Part shown: positions 1-7,766 of the stretch, piece after piece
How the letters are laid out: each line of letters starts with the position of its first letter
Numbering within the stretch: the first letter of the stretch is position 1
NCBI RefSeq assembly: GCF_020515695.1
Contig: NZ_JAIWJA010000014.1
Location: forward strand, 58,388-122,387
DNA: 64,000 nucleotides
Source of the DNA: Pseudomonas sp. MWU16-30317
GTDB taxonomy: Bacteria; Pseudomonadota; Gammaproteobacteria; Pseudomonadales; Pseudomonadaceae
Direction of reading: 5' to 3'
Made by a program: the position numbers and the translations under genes
Notes under the pieces: model-generated
Told to the model about the DNA's origin: nothing
Databases searched by the model: none
What the model saw: the letters and a program-made list of their open reading frames with translations, nothing else

Positions 1-2
1 AG

Positions 3-392
3 CTGGGATTTCTGGCAGTGTACCTGCTCACTGATTACGACACTTTGGTCAGGCGTGTGCTGCTGGCCCATCACACGGCACTGATCGGCCGGCCGGACAT
101 GGAGGGCTGGATCGACCAGGGCGCCCACCAGGTGCGTAGCTTATTTGGTATTGCCCATCGATGCCGCGTGTCCGGCGTCACCCGCAGCGATGTGGTCGCC
201 GACAATGCTCGCTTTCAGGAAGCGGTCGATAAATACGGTCGCCCGCCTCAGGATGTGCTCGATGGCGAGCGCCGCTCCCAGTTCGCCCCGCCCATCATCG
301 CGGTGGTGGGATCGACGGAGAGTGCGCCGGCCAATGCAAGTGATGACGTTCCGGCGGACGACGTGACGGCCGCTGCGGATAAGCCGTTATGA
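3..392 (+). CDS. ICE protein, PFL_4669 family (5' partial)
   Basis: The reading frame is open from the first base of the window, so the N-terminus lies outside it; an internal GTG at 18 is not taken as the start. The visible C-terminal part (residues such as LLAHHTALIGRP and HQVRSLFG) and its position directly before a DUF3158 gene and ssb match the TIGR03761/PFL_4669 family of Pseudomonas integrative conjugative elements. Members sit in the replication/maintenance end of PFGI-1-like ICEs; their biochemical function is not established. The tail after about residue 100 is Ala/Asp-rich and probably disordered. The stop codon overlaps the start of the next gene (ATGA), so the two are probably translationally coupled. 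Confidence 0.75.
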   Translation: MGFLAVYLLTDYDTLVRRVLLAHHTALIGRPDMEGWIDQGAHQVRSLFGIAHRCRVSGVTRSDVVADNARFQEAVDKYGRPPQDVLDGERRSQFAPPIIAVVGSTESAPANASDDVPADDVTAAADKPL

Positions 393-898
393 CCCCACGG
401 GACTTTCCCGCCGATCTGACCCTCGCACCCACTGCCTATCGGGACATCGAACACGCTGCCTCCCTAAAAGGCCTTTTAAAGCCTTTTAAGGGTAAGGGGG
501 AACTGGTTCAGCTGACGAACGTAACGAGGGGGCTTGAACAGCGTGTGGCGCAGCTCATGGGCACCCAGGCGGCGATCATGGCGCTGCCGCCCTTGTCCTT
601 GCTGGGCATTCGCCTGGTGTTGCAGAACACCGGCGCCGGCACCACCTTTCTGCGCTGGCGCACCCAGGACTTTTCCCGCATGGGCGCCCTGGTCTGGGAA
701 CGGCTGATGAGCAATCCGCGCCTGCCCCCGGACCTGCGCACTGCCCTGTTCCAGCTCGAATGCAATCGCATCGCGCTGAACCTGCAGATGAGCGTCCTGC
801 ATTCCCTGCAGCGCCAGGCGCTCGACTGCAGCCACAAGATGGCCAACGCCGAAGGCGTGCTGCGCCAATCCCCATCCGGAACGGAGACATCACCATGA
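389..898 (+). CDS. DUF3158 family ICE protein
   Basis: This 169-residue protein fits the DUF3158 family, found in ICEs between the PFL_4669-type gene and ssb, exactly the arrangement seen here. Some family members were once labelled integrase regulators, but no function is proven. The sequence is mostly helical in appearance, with the conserved-looking segment FLRWRTQDFSRMGALVW in the middle and a helix-rich C-terminal half. The ATG overlaps the previous stop as ATGA, and its own stop overlaps the ATG of ssb in the same way, so the three genes form one tightly coupled unit. Confidence 0.75.
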   Translation: MTPRDFPADLTLAPTAYRDIEHAASLKGLLKPFKGKGELVQLTNVTRGLEQRVAQLMGTQAAIMALPPLSLLGIRLVLQNTGAGTTFLRWRTQDFSRMGALVWERLMSNPRLPPDLRTALFQLECNRIALNLQMSVLHSLQRQALDCSHKMANAEGVLRQSPSGTETSP

Positions 899-1338
899 GC
901 ACTTTTTTTGTCGGCGAAGGCAACATCGGCAGCGCGCCGGACTTTCAGGAATTCACCTCGGGCAATGATGAGCCGCGGCGTCTGCTGCGCCTGAACGTCT
1001 ACTTCGACAACCCGGTACCGCGTGAGGGCGGCTACGAAGACCGAGGTGGATACTGGGCCCCGGTTGAACTGTGGCACCGCGATGCCGAGCGCTGGAGCAC
1101 TTTGTTTCAAAAAGGCATGCGCGTGCTGGTCGAGGGGCGCACGGTGCGCGATGAATGGGAGGACAGCGAAGACAACGCGCGGGTGACCTTCAAGGTCGAG
1201 GCGCGTCGCATCGGTATCCTGCCGCATCGGCTGGCCAGCGTGAGCATGCGTGAAAAGTCCCCCGACGCCGCGCCATCAGGCCCGGCCGACAAAGCGAGCA
1301 CCGGCAATAGTCGCAAAGGAGATCGAGCCAAGAACTGA
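895..1338 (+). CDS. ssb: Single-stranded DNA-binding protein
   Basis: An OB-fold SSB of 147 residues. The N-terminal two thirds has the SSB pattern: the opening MSTFFVGEGNIGSAPDF, then LRLNVYFD, an aromatic stretch around YWAPVELWHRDAE, and LVEGRTVRDEW. The C-terminus after about residue 115 is a basic, disordered tail (SRKGDRAKN) without the acidic DDxxPF tip used by chromosomal SSBs to recruit partners, which is common in ICE-encoded versions. It would coat single-stranded element DNA during transfer or replication. The ATG at 895 overlaps the DUF3158 stop. A longer frame reaches upstream, but the overlap start and SSB homology favour 895. Confidence 0.9.
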   Translation: MSTFFVGEGNIGSAPDFQEFTSGNDEPRRLLRLNVYFDNPVPREGGYEDRGGYWAPVELWHRDAERWSTLFQKGMRVLVEGRTVRDEWEDSEDNARVTFKVEARRIGILPHRLASVSMREKSPDAAPSGPADKASTGNSRKGDRAKN

Positions 1339-1358
1339 TCAGTGGACCTCAGTGGAAT

Positions 1359-1381
1359 GAGCGCCTCACCGCGCGGCGCTC
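1359..1381. terminator. Stem-loop between convergent genes
   Basis: A perfect 7-bp inverted repeat GAGCGCC/GGCGCTC with a 9-nt loop lies between ssb (+) and the convergent small gene on the - strand. There is no clear T tract on either side, so intrinsic termination is only possible. Confidence 0.35.
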
Positions 1382-1413
1382 ATCCAAACCCTGGCCCATC
1401 GACGCGAGTCACT

Positions 1414-1758
1414 TCAATGCCGTGTCAAACCCGCACTGTATTGCAACAACATCGCCTCCAGTGCCGTCTCCAACACGTCCGGATCCTCAGCGACTTTCGC
1501 CAGCGCCTGCCCCAGTTCCCGAAACGCTTGCCGGTGCGTAGGGCATTGTTCCAACCACTGCGCCAAGGCGCTGAGCTTGTCCTTGTCCTCGGGTGATCGA
1601 TGAATCTCCAGAAAGCGTCGAAGCGCCTGCAATCGCACCTGGCCTATCAGCCCATCGTCCGCTGTATCCACGAGAGTTTCCTTGTACGTCAACACGCGCC
1701 TCGCGCGCGCAGCGACCGCCACTGATTCTTGCCCATTTTCAGCAATCCACACACTCAA
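1414..1758 (-). CDS. Small ICE protein with FecR-N-like helical segment
   Basis: A 114-residue protein of unknown function, transcribed against the backbone and divergently from the XRE regulator. The central part (RRFLEIHRSPEDKD, then AQWLEQCPTHRQAFRELGQ) resembles the short helical DUF4880 motif at the N-terminus of FecR-type anti-sigma regulators (a W-L...P.HR.AF..L pattern), but there is no membrane or sensor domain. A shorter protein at 15430-15678 has the same segment (AWL-Q-R-A-EL-Q-L-V-EDP). The two are therefore likely homologues brought in with ICE cargo. Function is not known; a regulatory or protein-binding role is only a guess. Confidence 0.55.
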   Translation of the reverse strand: MSVWIAENGQESVAVAARARRVLTYKETLVDTADDGLIGQVRLQALRRFLEIHRSPEDKDKLSALAQWLEQCPTHRQAFRELGQALAKVAEDPDVLETALEAMLLQYSAGLTRH

Positions 1759-1859
1759 TTGAACAAATACAACCCATATCGCCCAGAGTCAACCCAATAG
1801 GTTGTTCATCTTACGAGGTCTTTGCTCGACCATTCAGGTTGAATGGGAGACCCGCACAG

Positions 1860-2204
1860 TTGCCGAAAATCATCGCCGCCGCCGATAAGCAGATCGGCCA
1901 AATGATCGCCAAGCGTCGCCGCGCCCTGGGTCTGACTCAGGACCAGTTGGCCGAGAGCCTGTCGATGGGTCGTGAGGCCTATTCCCGGCTCGAACTGGGC
2001 AAGACGTCGCTGTCGGTCCCCAAGCTGATTCAGCTGTCGGGCGCGCTGGATTGTGGGTTGGCCGAGTTGGTGACCGACTTCAGCCCACGCCCCAGTGACC
2101 AAGGTCACAAGATCGGCTTGCTGCTCGCGCCGCTGTCCGATGCCGATCGGCAGTTCATCCTGTCTTCGACCGAGCACTTGATTGCCCACCTGAAGCAGCG
2201 CTAG
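1860..2204 (+). CDS. XRE-family helix-turn-helix regulator
   Basis: A predicted DNA-binding regulator. Residues about 10-65 form a Cro/C1-type HTH (IAKRRRALGLTQDQLAESL followed by REAYSRLELGK), and a short helical tail follows. The frame stays open far upstream, but that part overlaps the opposite gene and looks non-coding. A TTG at 1860 with GGGAG ten bases before it gives a 114-residue protein that begins just before the HTH; a TTG at 1839 is the alternative. It is divergent from the gene at 1414-1758, so the roughly 100 bp between them should hold both promoters and probably its own operator. Likely controls the ICE backbone genes, by inference from position. Confidence 0.7.
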   Translation: MPKIIAAADKQIGQMIAKRRRALGLTQDQLAESLSMGREAYSRLELGKTSLSVPKLIQLSGALDCGLAELVTDFSPRPSDQGHKIGLLLAPLSDADRQFILSSTEHLIAHLKQR

Positions 2205-2305
2205 TCTGCCGCCACTGTCCAATTGGACCCCGCATATTCAGTTTTAAGCTGGCTCCCTCCCCCCTGAGCGTCACCCTGCTTCAGTCATCCGACTGGAGCG
2301 AAGCC

Positions 2306-4288
2306 ATGCAATTGTTCATCTGCGAAAAGCCCTCCCAGGCGCGCGACATCGCCCGCGTGTTGCAGGCCGGCCGGCGTGCCGAAGGCTGCCTGGTGGGCGA
2401 ACGGGTCACCGTCACCTGGTGTGTTGGGCACCTCCTGGAGACCGCGCCACCTGAAACCTACGGCAGCCACCTCAAGCGCTGGGCCCTGGAAGACCTGCCG
2501 ATCCTGCCCCAGCAGTGGAAGGTGTTGCCAAAGCCCAAGGTCGCTTCCCAACTCAAGGTCATTCGCGGCTTGCTAGGCCGGTGCGACGAGGTGGTCATCG
2601 CCACCGACGCCGATCGCGAAGGCGAGATGATCGCGCGCGAGATCCTGGAACTGGAAGGCTACCGCGGGCCGGTGCAGCGCCTGTGGCTGTCGGCGCTCAA
2701 CGATGCCTCGATCCGACTGGCGCTTGCGGCGCTCAAGCCCGGTGCGGAAACCGTGCCGTTGTATCACTCGGCCTTGGCCCGTTCGCGGGCCGACTGGCTG
2801 GTGGGCATCAACCTCAGTCGATTGTTCACCCTGCTTGGGCGCCGCGCGGGCTATGACGGAGTCCTGCCGGTGGGGCGCGTGCAGACGCCGACACTGAAGC
2901 TGGTGGTAGCCCGCGATCGGGCCATCGCGAGCTTCGTGGCGCAGCCGTACTGGACGCTGGACATTCGCCTGGCCGCAGGGGCCGCAGATTTTCAAGCCCG
3001 CTGGCAACCGCCCGCTACGGTCTGCGATGACCAAGGCCGTTGTACCCAACAAAGCGCTGCCCAACAGGTGCTGAAGAGAGTGCTCGAGGCCGCACAGGTG
3101 CACACCGACAGTGTCGAAACCGAGCGGGTGCGCGAGTCCGCACCGCTACCGTTCGACCTAGGGACTCTGCAGGAAATCTGCTCGGCCCGACTCGGCCTGG
3201 GCGCCCAGGAAACGCTGGAATGCGCCCAGGCCTTGTACGAGACCCACAAGGTCACCAGCTATCCCCGAAGCGACTGCGGCTATCTGCCCGAGAGCATGAT
3301 CGACGACGCACCAGCGGTGCTCGAGGCGCTCACTCAAGCCGATCCAACGCTTCGGGATCGTATCCAAGACCTGAACCTGTCCGTGCGTTCGCGCGCCTGG
3401 AACACCGCCAAGATCTCCGCCCACCACGGCATTATCCCGACCGCCGTGGCGTTCCGGATCGACAGCCTGCCCCCGCGTGAACGTGCGGTGTACGCGTTGA
3501 TTCGCGCCCGGTACCTGGCGCAGTTCTGCGCGCTGCACGAGTACCTCAAGACAGAAGCACTGTTCATCGGGGCCGGCGAAACCTTCAAGGCCACGGGCAT
3601 GCAGATTCTGGTACCTGGCTGGAAGCCCTGCATCAACGAAGCCGACCCCACCGGCCAGGCCGAAGCCTCGCAGGTGCTGCCCGCTTTGCACGAAGGCCAG
3701 GCCCTGACCGTGTGCTCGACCAAAGTCGATGCCCGCACCACACAACCGCCCAAGCCCTACACCGAAGGCACGCTGATCAGGGCCATGAAATCCATCGCCA
3801 ATCAGATCGAGGATCCGCGCCTGCGCCAACGCCTCAAGGACAGCATCGGTATCGGTACCGAAGCCACCCGGGCCTCCATCCTGCAGGGGCTGATCGATCA
3901 CGGTTACCTGGTGAAAAAGAAGCGCAGCCTGTCGGCCTCGGCGGCCGGTCACACGCTGATCGAGGCCGTGCCGCCCGAGGTGACTGATCCGGTGATGACG
4001 GCGTTGTGGGAACAGGCGCTGGAGCATATCGAAACCGGTCGGCTGACCGTGGACGCCTTTCTCTTCAAGCAAAGCGAATGGCTCAGCCAACTCATCAAGC
4101 ACCACGCGTCACTCAAACTCAATGTGCCGGTGGCGCGCGGCCCGGGCTGTCCGATCTGCAAGACGGTGATGCGCAAACGCACCGGGCGGACCGGCACCTT
4201 CTGGTCGTGCTCGCGTTATCCCGACTGCAAGGGCACCAAGCCCTTGGCCAAGCCCAAGGTGTCGAAGCCCAAGTCCAAGGGATCGTGA
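2306..4288 (+). CDS. topB: DNA topoisomerase III (ICE-encoded TopB)
   Basis: A type IA topoisomerase of 660 residues that relaxes or decatenates DNA through a transient 5'-phosphotyrosine. The start MQLFICEKPSQARDIARVL is typical, the TOPRIM metal-binding motif ATDADREGE is present, and the active-site tyrosine lies in VTSYPRSDCGY. The C-terminus carries one four-cysteine zinc finger (CPICKTVMRK, then WSCSRYPDC), followed by a Lys/Pro-rich tail. Such topB copies are standard in PFGI-1/PAPI-type ICEs and are thought to assist element replication or transfer. The length is normal for the ICE form and no damage is visible. Confidence 0.95.
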   Translation: MQLFICEKPSQARDIARVLQAGRRAEGCLVGERVTVTWCVGHLLETAPPETYGSHLKRWALEDLPILPQQWKVLPKPKVASQLKVIRGLLGRCDEVVIATDADREGEMIAREILELEGYRGPVQRLWLSALNDASIRLALAALKPGAETVPLYHSALARSRADWLVGINLSRLFTLLGRRAGYDGVLPVGRVQTPTLKLVVARDRAIASFVAQPYWTLDIRLAAGAADFQARWQPPATVCDDQGRCTQQSAAQQVLKRVLEAAQVHTDSVETERVRESAPLPFDLGTLQEICSARLGLGAQETLECAQALYETHKVTSYPRSDCGYLPESMIDDAPAVLEALTQADPTLRDRIQDLNLSVRSRAWNTAKISAHHGIIPTAVAFRIDSLPPRERAVYALIRARYLAQFCALHEYLKTEALFIGAGETFKATGMQILVPGWKPCINEADPTGQAEASQVLPALHEGQALTVCSTKVDARTTQPPKPYTEGTLIRAMKSIANQIEDPRLRQRLKDSIGIGTEATRASILQGLIDHGYLVKKKRSLSASAAGHTLIEAVPPEVTDPVMTALWEQALEHIETGRLTVDAFLFKQSEWLSQLIKHHASLKLNVPVARGPGCPICKTVMRKRTGRTGTFWSCSRYPDCKGTKPLAKPKVSKPKSKGS

Positions 4289-4456
4289 CCCTCACCGTGC
4301 ACTTGACGGGCCTGGTCGGGGCTGTTGTAGTGAGGACGCCTTTCGCCATTGGCGAGCCAAGACCGATTCGCTCCGGGCAGCTCGGTCGGACTTCATGAGT
4401 TCGGAGCCGCTTTTTCCTGCAACCTGGTTGCCCTTCACCGCCCTGCATATCGTTGC

Positions 4457-4504
4457 AGCGAATGACCCGTGCCGCTTTTTATCAGGCCGCAGGGGTCATT
4501 CGCT
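4457..4504. repeat. Perfect 12-bp inverted repeat
   Basis: AGCGAATGACCC at 4457-4468 is matched by its exact reverse complement at 4493-4504, with 24 bases between. It is the strongest symmetric element in the non-coding stretch between topB and the next ICE gene. It may be an RNA stem-loop, a protein-binding site or an origin element; there is no direct evidence for any of these. Confidence 0.6.
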
Positions 4505-4689
4505 TCGGCGATGACGATCAGCTCCGGTGCCCGCCGGCGAAACACTGGGCACCTTTTGTGCGCGGATGCGTGCCAGAAAATTCCGACCCAGGCCACGACA
4601 AGGGTCGGTTGGTCAGGTCCTGCCAACGTGTGCTTGTCACGAGGAGCGACGTTGTCGCGATTGGCCAAAGGTGGTCCCTTTTTATCCCC

Positions 4690-4715
4690 AGCCCGATGAC
4701 CGTCGGGCTATTTTT
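4690..4715 (+). terminator. Rho-independent terminator-like hairpin
   Basis: Stem AGCCCGA/TCGGGCT with a 6-nt loop, followed by ATTTTT. It lies inside the long leader about 330 bases before the STY4534-family start, so it may act as an attenuator for that gene or simply end an upstream transcript. Confidence 0.6.
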
Positions 4716-4986
4716 CGCCCGCGACGTTTCCACTGTGTGCCACTCGAATCTGGGCCAACAGCCTCTGCTCGATCGGCTGTTGACGTCCCATTGATCGCGT
4801 TTTATAGATGGTCTGCACATGCTGTCGATGACAGCGCCCAGGCAGCTTGAACCTTCAAGGCTGCGCCATTTCAATGGTGGTTCTCCCAAGTGCGATTCGC
4901 GTTCGGCAGCTCGCACGGTCATTGATTCGTCGGTGATGAACGCTGATTGTTTTCTCAGCCCTTCTGGGCCTACTTGTCATCCCCCT

Positions 4987-5023
4987 GCGGAATTCACCTC
5001 CCGCCGGGACGGTGGGTTTCCGC
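4987..5023 (+). promoter_or_regulatory. Leader stem-loop before STY4534-family gene
   Basis: GCGGAA (4987-4992) pairs with TTCCGC (5018-5023), with further pairing of CACC to GGTG inside. It ends 25 bases before the start codon and is followed by GTTTCTT and then AAACAGGAG. It is the first of six similar structured leaders in this gene run. Confidence 0.55.
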
Positions 5024-5048
5024 GTTTCTTGCAAACAGGAGATTCACC

Positions 5049-5546
5049 ATGACTCAGTCCACTACTCCAACCCAAACTACCAGTTACTTCAACCTGCACA
5101 CCCAAGGCATCGGCTATCTGAACCGCGTGCGTGAAGTCACGGTTCGTCGCGGCCAGCCGTTCATGGCCTGTGATATCGCTGCCCTGCATGGCGCCAGCGA
5201 TGACGTGGAATACACCCGGTTCGACTGCAAGGTCGCCGGTGGTGAAGCGGAAAGGCTGATCCGCCAATACATGGCCGACGTCCAGGCCGAACGCAAAGTC
5301 CTCTTGGGCTTTCGTATCGGCGATCTGTGGACCGATGCGTTCATCTACGAAAAAGGCGAACGCCAGGGTCAACCCGGCGCCAGCCTCAAAGGCCGCTTGA
5401 TCTTCATCGAGTGGATCAAGGTCGATGGCACCCTGGTGTACAAGGCTCCGGCCCGCACACCCGTTGCCACCGATACTGAGCAACCCACCGCTGATGCAGA
5501 TCACGCACAGCATCAGGACGAATCGCAGGCACGGCAAACCGCCTGA
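5049..5546 (+). CDS. STY4534 family ICE replication protein (DUF3577)
   Basis: A 165-residue protein of the STY4534/DUF3577 family, named as an ICE replication protein because of its invariable presence in these elements; the mechanism is unknown. Typical features are the opening after a Thr/Gln-rich leader (YFNLHTQGIGYLNRVREV), the segment RGQPFMACDIAALHG and the aromatic FIEWIKVDG near the end. The fold looks OB-like (short beta-rich, SSB-like order), which would suit DNA binding, though this is inference. ATG at 5049 follows AGGAG by seven bases; a longer frame upstream overlaps the leader hairpin and is not used. The last 25 residues are polar and probably disordered. Confidence 0.85.
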   Translation: MTQSTTPTQTTSYFNLHTQGIGYLNRVREVTVRRGQPFMACDIAALHGASDDVEYTRFDCKVAGGEAERLIRQYMADVQAERKVLLGFRIGDLWTDAFIYEKGERQGQPGASLKGRLIFIEWIKVDGTLVYKAPARTPVATDTEQPTADADHAQHQDESQARQTA

Positions 5547-5567
5547 TCCGTCCGCTATCCCGCAACA

Positions 5568-5591
5568 GGCGCTCTCCCCCGAGCGCCTTTT
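5568..5591 (+). promoter_or_regulatory. Leader hairpin with T tract
   Basis: A perfect 7-bp stem GGCGCTC/GAGCGCC (5568-5574 with 5581-5587) and 6-nt loop followed by TTTT, between the STY4534-family gene and the next small gene. It looks like an intrinsic terminator placed just before an AGGAGG ribosome site, so an intergenic attenuator is plausible. Confidence 0.6.
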
Positions 5592-5612
5592 CTTCCACCA
5601 CAGGAGGCTCCG

Positions 5613-5870
5613 ATGGAATCCTTCTGGCTCTGCCAAACCTGCCTGTTTGCCGTCGCCTATGACGACTTCAGCGCGCTGTCTTTGTATTACACCGATGAGA
5701 AAGTCGAGCAGCGCATGGCCGGAGTCCGTGCGTGCGTGCGAGAACTGATGCCCCTGAGCGCTGATTTCGACTCAGAGACCGGCCTAGGCATCAACGACTT
5801 TTCCACGTCACCTTGTGATGCGTGCCACTGCTCGCTTCACGGCACCCGCCACCGTTTCACCCGATTGTGA
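5613..5870 (+). CDS. Small Cys-rich ICE protein, unknown function
   Basis: An 85-residue protein with two cysteine clusters, CQTC at residues 7-10 and CDACHC near residue 68, which together could bind one zinc ion. A strong AGGAGG lies six bases before the ATG. I do not recognise a named family, but small proteins in this place (between the STY4534-family gene and radC) are common in Pseudomonas ICEs. No catalytic motif is visible. A zinc-stabilised protein- or nucleic-acid-binding role would be a guess. Confidence 0.65.
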   Translation: MESFWLCQTCLFAVAYDDFSALSLYYTDEKVEQRMAGVRACVRELMPLSADFDSETGLGINDFSTSPCDACHCSLHGTRHRFTRL

Positions 5871-5906
5871 TTACTGAAATCCAAAGCTCTTTCACCCAAG
5901 CCATCA

Positions 5907-5938
5907 GGGGCCATCACGCCCTTGGGGTGTGCCCCTTT
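5907..5938 (+). promoter_or_regulatory. Leader stem-loop before radC
   Basis: GGGGC (5907-5911) pairs with GCCCC (5931-5935), with inner CAC/GTG and CCC/GGG pairing and a short T run after. It is followed by CTGGAGG and the radC start. Confidence 0.5.
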
Positions 5939-5957
5939 GCTACTGGAGGATCACACC

Positions 5958-6446
5958 ATGCACGCTCCCCTCACCTTGATCGACGGTACCGATGTCACCC
6001 GCCGCGGTGCAGAAGACCAGATGATTGCCGAAGCGCTCAACCTGCTGGATCGGCGTTACTTCACCCGTGGTGAGTGCTTGTTCAGTCCGACTGCGGTGGC
6101 CGACTACCTGAAGCTACAACTGGTCGGGCATCACCAGGAGGTCTTCGCCATGGTCTGTCTGGACGCACGCCACCGGACCCTGAGTTTTGAAAAAGTGTTC
6201 TTCGGCAGCATTGACAGTGCCAGCGTGTACCCGCGAGAGATCGTGATTCGCGCCTTGGCGTGCAATGCCGCCGCGGTCATTTTCGCTCACAACCATCCTT
6301 CGGGATGCGCCGAACCCAGCCAGGCCGATCGCAACCTTACTGCACAACTCAGGAACGCCCTGGCCTTGGTGGAAGTTCGCGTTCTGGATCACTTCGTGGT
6401 GGGTGAGGGAAAACCCGTGTCGCTCGCCGAGATGGGTTGGCTCTGA
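5958..6446 (+). CDS. radC: RadC-family JAMM metalloprotein
   Basis: A short RadC-like protein (162 residues) carrying only the JAB1/MPN metallo domain; the N-terminal helix-hairpin-helix of chromosomal RadC is missing, as usual in mobile elements. The JAMM zinc ligands are intact: HNHPSG with His111 and His113 and Asp124 in SQAD, preceded by the conserved stretch ending in AAVIFAHNHPSG. The family is often annotated as a DNA repair protein, but a repair role is not supported for the chromosomal enzyme and the ICE copies are of unknown role. The start follows CTGGAGG. Sits among leader-controlled accessory genes. Confidence 0.9.
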   Translation: MHAPLTLIDGTDVTRRGAEDQMIAEALNLLDRRYFTRGECLFSPTAVADYLKLQLVGHHQEVFAMVCLDARHRTLSFEKVFFGSIDSASVYPREIVIRALACNAAAVIFAHNHPSGCAEPSQADRNLTAQLRNALALVEVRVLDHFVVGEGKPVSLAEMGWL

Positions 6447-6473
6447 CTTCACGTGCAAACGCTTCACCCTGCC

Positions 6474-6540
6474 GGGGAAATCTCTTCCCCGCTGGGGAAG
6501 CGGTGACTCCGGTTTCACTCAACCGAAACAGGAGAGTCAC
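6474..6540 (+). promoter_or_regulatory. Leader with alternative hairpins and part-hidden ribosome site
   Basis: GGGGAA (6474-6479), TTCCCC (6485-6490) and GGGGAA (6494-6499) can form two mutually exclusive stems. Downstream, GTGACTC (6503-6509) pairs exactly with GAGTCAC (6534-6540), immediately before the ATG at 6542, and CGGTT pairs with AACCG inside. The AGGAG ribosome site (6530-6534) lies at the edge of this stem, so its access may be restricted. Confidence 0.55.
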
Positions 6541-6541
6541 T

Positions 6542-7120
6542 ATGGAACTGTCCATCAATGATCTGGCGGGCGTTCAGTTTGTGGAAAACCCGTACGCACC
6601 CGACACCCTGCTGCGACGCGACGTGCTCGAGCGTCAATTCGTGGTGATGGGTCACGGCGAGATGATCTTTTCCAAAAGCAGCTTTTGCTCTCAGGCCTTT
6701 CAGGAACGAGCGCTGGTGGTACTGGGCTACTGCGGCCTGATCACCGAGGGCATGGCGATCGCTCACGATTGCCTGTTTAGCGACGCCTTTGGGCTGCGTG
6801 CATTAGAGCAGGCGTGCGCGGTGGATTTCAGAATCCACCAAGTCAACATCGTCGACCTGCAGCGCCGCACCGTGCTGTCGGGCATTGTCCGTGAAGCAAG
6901 CATCGAGTGGCTGTCGCCCTGTGTGACTCGAACCGAACGGATGTACGCCAGACTGACCGCTCAAGACCTGTTGAATCGGGCACAAGTGCACACCCACGAC
7001 GGTCTGCACGAGGCCGCCCGGCAACTGCGCACCGAGGCCGAAGAGTGGCAAGGCAGAATGATCGCCGAACACTGGATACCTCACGCGCTGCAAGCCCTCT
7101 CGCTCTCGCTCTCGCACTGA
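6542..7120 (+). CDS. ICE accessory protein, paralogue A
   Basis: A 192-residue soluble protein of unknown function. It is clearly related to the next gene: both share FVENPY/FVHNPY near the N-terminus, an LERQF/FERQF segment, a central VLSGIVR/VLSGLVR motif followed by a W-L-P/W-L-S run, and a C-terminal helical stretch ending in a W-[IL]-P-H motif. No catalytic motif or signal peptide is visible. The paralogue pair probably arose by duplication within the ICE. The start at 6542 follows AGGAG; the frame upstream runs through leader structure and is not coding. Confidence 0.65.
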   Translation: MELSINDLAGVQFVENPYAPDTLLRRDVLERQFVVMGHGEMIFSKSSFCSQAFQERALVVLGYCGLITEGMAIAHDCLFSDAFGLRALEQACAVDFRIHQVNIVDLQRRTVLSGIVREASIEWLSPCVTRTERMYARLTAQDLLNRAQVHTHDGLHEAARQLRTEAEEWQGRMIAEHWIPHALQALSLSLSH

Positions 7121-7130
7121 CCCAGACCCG

Positions 7131-7173
7131 ACCGGGGAGTAACCTTCCCATCGGGCGGACTCTCCCGGTTTTT
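7131..7173 (+). promoter_or_regulatory. Leader hairpin with T tract between paralogues
   Basis: ACCGGGGAGT (7131-7140) pairs with ACTCTCCCGGT (7159-7169) with one bulge and is followed by TTTT. Terminator-like, but 22 bases before the next start codon, with TTGGAGAGA as ribosome site. Confidence 0.6.
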
Positions 7174-7194
7174 CGATAACCTTGGAGAGACAGC

Positions 7195-7752
7195 ATGAAC
7201 CTTCATGTACAGCACTTCGATGGCGTCGCTTTCGTTCACAACCCCTATCTCGCTGGAACAGCCCTGCGCCAGGACATCTTCGAACGTCAGTTCCGGGTGC
7301 TCGCCCACGGCCAGGCAGAACTCGCTGATGATGATGGCTTTGCTCACACCTTCTGGATGCCGCTGACAATCGAGCTCGCACAATGCGGCTTGCTCGAGCA
7401 GTGCCTGCTCAAGGCCCTGCATTATCTGGTCTCGGGCAACGCTGGCTTCATCGGCGATGCGGTGCTGGACTTTCGGCCGGAGCGTATCTCGGTTCAGGAT
7501 CGCGGCGGTCAAACCGTGCTGTCAGGCCTCGTCAGGCAGTCCACGCTGACCTGGTTGCCGCCCTACTGCACCGGTGACGAATTGCTCTTAGCCGAAGCGC
7601 AAATAAGACGCCTGCTGGCAGATGCCATCGACGAAGATCGTTGGGACAACCACAGCACCGCAAACAACCTGCGGCGTCAGGCAGACCATCTCCAGGCCCG
7701 CATCATCCCCACTCGCTGGCTACCGCACGTGCTGAAGCTGCTGAACATCTGA
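7195..7752 (+). CDS. ICE accessory protein, paralogue B
   Basis: A 185-residue homologue of the preceding gene, with the same motif order (VAFVHNPY, FERQFRVLAHG, TVLSGLVRQS, TRWLPHVLKLL). The middle part is divergent, so the duplication is old or the copies were acquired separately. There is no recognisable domain, signal peptide or membrane segment; the protein is presumably cytoplasmic. The start is supported by GGAGAG eight bases upstream and by alignment with paralogue A. Function unknown. Being duplicated and placed under similar leaders suggests that the two are dosage- or condition-specific variants of one role. Confidence 0.65.
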   Translation: MNLHVQHFDGVAFVHNPYLAGTALRQDIFERQFRVLAHGQAELADDDGFAHTFWMPLTIELAQCGLLEQCLLKALHYLVSGNAGFIGDAVLDFRPERISVQDRGGQTVLSGLVRQSTLTWLPPYCTGDELLLAEAQIRRLLADAIDEDRWDNHSTANNLRRQADHLQARIIPTRWLPHVLKLLNI

Positions 7753-7766
7753 CTATCAACTCACAT

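Larger units (their letters stand above)
4289..5048. other. 760-bp non-coding region with stem-loops
   Basis: No convincing gene: the open frames here are short, mutually overlapping and lack recognisable protein features or good ribosome sites. What stands out is structure: a perfect 12-bp inverted repeat at 4457-4468/4493-4504, a terminator-like hairpin at 4690-4715 and a leader hairpin just before the STY4534-family gene. The region could hold a long leader, a small RNA or a transfer-related site; the sequence alone does not decide. Confidence 0.5.

Noticed and set aside
4453..4922. Several overlapping open frames of 60-130 codons in the gap after topB
   Set aside because: They lie on both strands over the same bases, have no start signals or family features and overlap hairpins.
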